DNA from: Methanolobus vulcani
GTDB lineage: Archaea > Halobacteriota > Methanosarcinia > Methanosarcinales > Methanosarcinaceae
Direction: 5' to 3'
NCBI RefSeq assembly: GCF_900100715.1
Contig: NZ_FNCA01000005.1
Coordinates: 173,476-237,475, forward strand
DNA length: 64,000 nt
Part shown: positions 62,422 to 64,000 of the stretch, one piece after another
How the letters are laid out: each line of letters opens with the position of its first letter
How positions within the stretch are numbered: position 1 is the first letter of the stretch
Notes under the pieces: generated by a model
The model's input: only the letters and a program-made list of their open reading frames with translations
The model's database searches: none
What the model was told of the DNA's origin: nothing
Position numbers and translations under genes: made by a program

Positions 62422-64000
62422 TTACTCCCTCCTTCTAAGATAAAATATTCCCACAAGTCCCAGAGATGCAACGAATATCAGCATTCCTACCGGACTCAGC
62501 AATGGAACCACTGGCTGGCAGTAATAATGGGCTACATCCTTATCCGTAACCTCTTCACCTTCTGCCTCTCCGGTTACCGTTGCAGTGTTCTTATATTGTG
62601 GAACACATTCCTTTACACTGTCGTTTAGTTCATAGGTCCAGACCTCACCTGGATCCAGAATGTCATCATTGTTGATGCTCTTTGAAATTATGGCAGAATC
62701 CGGGATAATTCCAAGCTTATCATCATCAACAACTATGTTCTCCAGAGGAATGTTGCCGGTGTTCTCAACAACAAAGGTCCAGATGATCTCATCGCCTACT
62801 GAAAGCAGAACTCCGGGCGGCTGGTCGGCATCCTCACCATTGATGTATTTCTCAATATCAATGTCAGGTTCACAGATCACATTATAGTGACTTGGATCGG
62901 AATCAGTTACAGGAATGGATCCATAGTAGCCTATGACATCTCCGATATTAGCGTACTGACCACATTCTGCACTACCTGTTGCCTGATAGGTCCAGACTTC
63001 ACCCGGCAGAAGTGTGTCGTCACCATTTCCTTTGTCCACTATATTAGTGATAGTACCAAGCTGATTGTCGTTGACAGTCACATTGGTCAGATAGACATTA
63101 CCTGTATTTCTGACAACATATTCCCAGGTAACATTTGAACCATAGACCAATACAGGTCCTGGTGCTGTATCAGCATCAACACCATTTGTTGACTTCTCGA
63201 TATCAATGTTTGGTGCACAAACCACATTATAATGACTTGGGTCTTCATCGCTCACTGTGATCTCATTGTAATCACCCGTTACCGTACCAATGTTGGCATA
63301 ATCACCGCATGATGCACTACCTGTTGCTTCTAGTGTCCAGACCTCACCAACAGAAAGAACGTCGTCGCCATCGCCCTGGTCTATGATAGTGGTAATAGAA
63401 CCAAGAATGTTGTCACTTACCTGAATATTGCTAAGATTAACATTACCGGTGTTAGTAACAACATAGGTCCAGGTAACAGCATCACCAACGTCCAGTGATG
63501 GACCTGGTGCAGTATCAGCATCTTCTCCATTGGTAGCCTTCTCAATATCAATGTCGGGACATTCACCGAAGTAGTGACTGAGATCACTATCATTCACAGT
63601 TGTGGAACCGTAATCACCCGTTACACTACCTTCGTTCTCGTACTGACCACACGATGCAGTACCTGTTGCTTCTAGTGTCCAAACTTCACCAACAGAAAGA
63701 ACGGCATCGCCATCACCATGATCGATGATGTTGGTAATAGAACCAAGCATATCGTCACTTACCTGAATATTGCTAAGATTAACATTACCTGTGTTTGTAA
63801 CAACATAGGTCCAGGTAACAGCAGCTCCTTCCATTACTCCAGGTCCAGGTGCAGTATCAGCATCTTCTCCATTGGTAGCCTTCTCAATGTCAATGTCAGG
63901 ACATTCTCCGAAGTAATGGCTGAGATCACTGTCATTCACTGTAACGTCGTTGTAATCGCCTGTAACACTACCTTCGTTCTCGTACTGACCACACGATGCA
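62422..64000 (-). CDS. DUF11-repeat surface protein, 5' end outside the window
   Basis: At least 525 aa; the frame stays open to the window edge, so the N-terminus is missing. It has four full DUF11 repeats of about 114 residues and part of a fifth, each with DIDIEK(A/S/Y), VTWTYVVTNTGNV, the LSVGEVWTLEATG strand and a conserved Cys pair (SCGQYENEGSV, SHYFGECPD). The C-terminal tail has VVPLLSPVG, a hydrophobic helix and RRRE, as in the neighbour. The Cys pairs may form disulfides. Expected role: cell-surface adhesion or S-layer-associated stalk (inference). Confidence 0.85.
   Translation of the reverse strand, partial: ASCGQYENEGSVTGDYNDVTVNDSDLSHYFGECPDIDIEKATNGEDADTAPGPGVMEGAAVTWTYVVTNTGNVNLSNIQVSDDMLGSITNIIDHGDGDAVLSVGEVWTLEATGTASCGQYENEGSVTGDYGSTTVNDSDLSHYFGECPDIDIEKATNGEDADTAPGPSLDVGDAVTWTYVVTNTGNVNLSNIQVSDNILGSITTIIDQGDGDDVLSVGEVWTLEATGSASCGDYANIGTVTGDYNEITVSDEDPSHYNVVCAPNIDIEKSTNGVDADTAPGPVLVYGSNVTWEYVVRNTGNVYLTNVTVNDNQLGTITNIVDKGNGDDTLLPGEVWTYQATGSAECGQYANIGDVIGYYGSIPVTDSDPSHYNVICEPDIDIEKYINGEDADQPPGVLLSVGDEIIWTFVVENTGNIPLENIVVDDDKLGIIPDSAIISKSINNDDILDPGEVWTYELNDSVKECVPQYKNTATVTGEAEGEEVTDKDVAHYYCQPVVPLLSPVGMLIFVASLGLVGIFYLRRRE
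62860..64000 (-). repeat. Tandem DNA repeats coding for DUF11 units
   Basis: Units of about 342-345 bases repeat in tandem; the block coding for IDIEK lies at about 63211, 63553 and 63895. The two most distal units are nearly identical in long stretches (for example 63640-63730 against 63300-63390 differ at few positions), while the units near the C-terminus have diverged. This gradient suggests recent duplication in the N-terminal direction. Confidence 0.75.

Noticed and set aside
62422..64000. Regular repeats that could suggest a CRISPR array
   Set aside because: The units are 342-345 bases, stay in frame and encode DUF11 domains; there are no short repeats with spacers.

Overview
The window looks like a methanogenic archaeon of the Methanosarcinaceae (Methanolobus, Methanococcoides or a close relative). 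The evidence is archaeal ribosomal proteins (S6e, L24e, S28e, L7Ae), an archaeal IF5B, AMP phosphorylase, tRNA Trm56, a bacterial-type gyrBA pair, a minimal SufCB, homoserine acetyltransferase fused to CBS domains, TATA-box promoters, GGTGA-type ribosome sites and DUF11 surface proteins. The DNA is moderately AT-rich. I see no rRNA, tRNA, CRISPR array or transposase. The genus is inference.

Layout. 1-3.5 kb: Nif3-like protein, Trm56, AMP phosphorylase, small heme-type membrane protein. 3.5-6.7 kb: a GT-rich inverted-repeat element, a nucleoside deaminase, an MscS channel and prephenate dehydratase. 6.7-13.9 kb: a five-gene MoxR/DUF58/VWA operon. 14-17.4 kb: a REC-PAS-histidine kinase and a G3E-like P-loop protein. 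17.7-21.7 kb: metY-metX, an HTH regulator and a polyferredoxin-like membrane protein. 22-28.2 kb: an accessory island on the minus strand with a DUF234 ATPase, an AbiE-like toxin-antitoxin operon whose antitoxin carries a nuclease-like domain, and an RHS tip with a candidate immunity gene. Each of these three units is preceded by a piece of RHS core sequence. 28.4-36.7 kb: a helical protein, a bactofilin-like membrane protein, gyrBA and pdxST. 37-40.3 kb: an AT-rich nuclease plus UvrD-type helicase pair, probably defence. 40.7-44.6 kb: flavin split-barrel protein, a molybdate/tungstate ABC transporter with a ModE-like operator, and a HEPN protein.

44.9-52.6 kb holds the most interesting system. 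An ESCRT-III-like coiled-coil protein and a Vps4-like AAA ATPase with an MIT-like N-terminus form an operon behind a ribbon-helix-helix regulator. They are divergent from an SPFH (flotillin-like) protein and a signal-anchored membrane protein that share the same C-terminal zinc ribbon. This looks like a membrane-remodelling module.

52.6-56.2 kb is the translation cluster (L7Ae-S28e-L24e-Ndk-IF5B-S6e). 56.5-59.4 kb holds an exported protein and sufCB, with a perfect dyad in the sufC promoter. 59.6-64 kb holds a small winged-helix gene without a normal start codon, an archaeosortase, and two DUF11-repeat surface proteins ending in the same candidate sorting signal. The last of these runs off the window.
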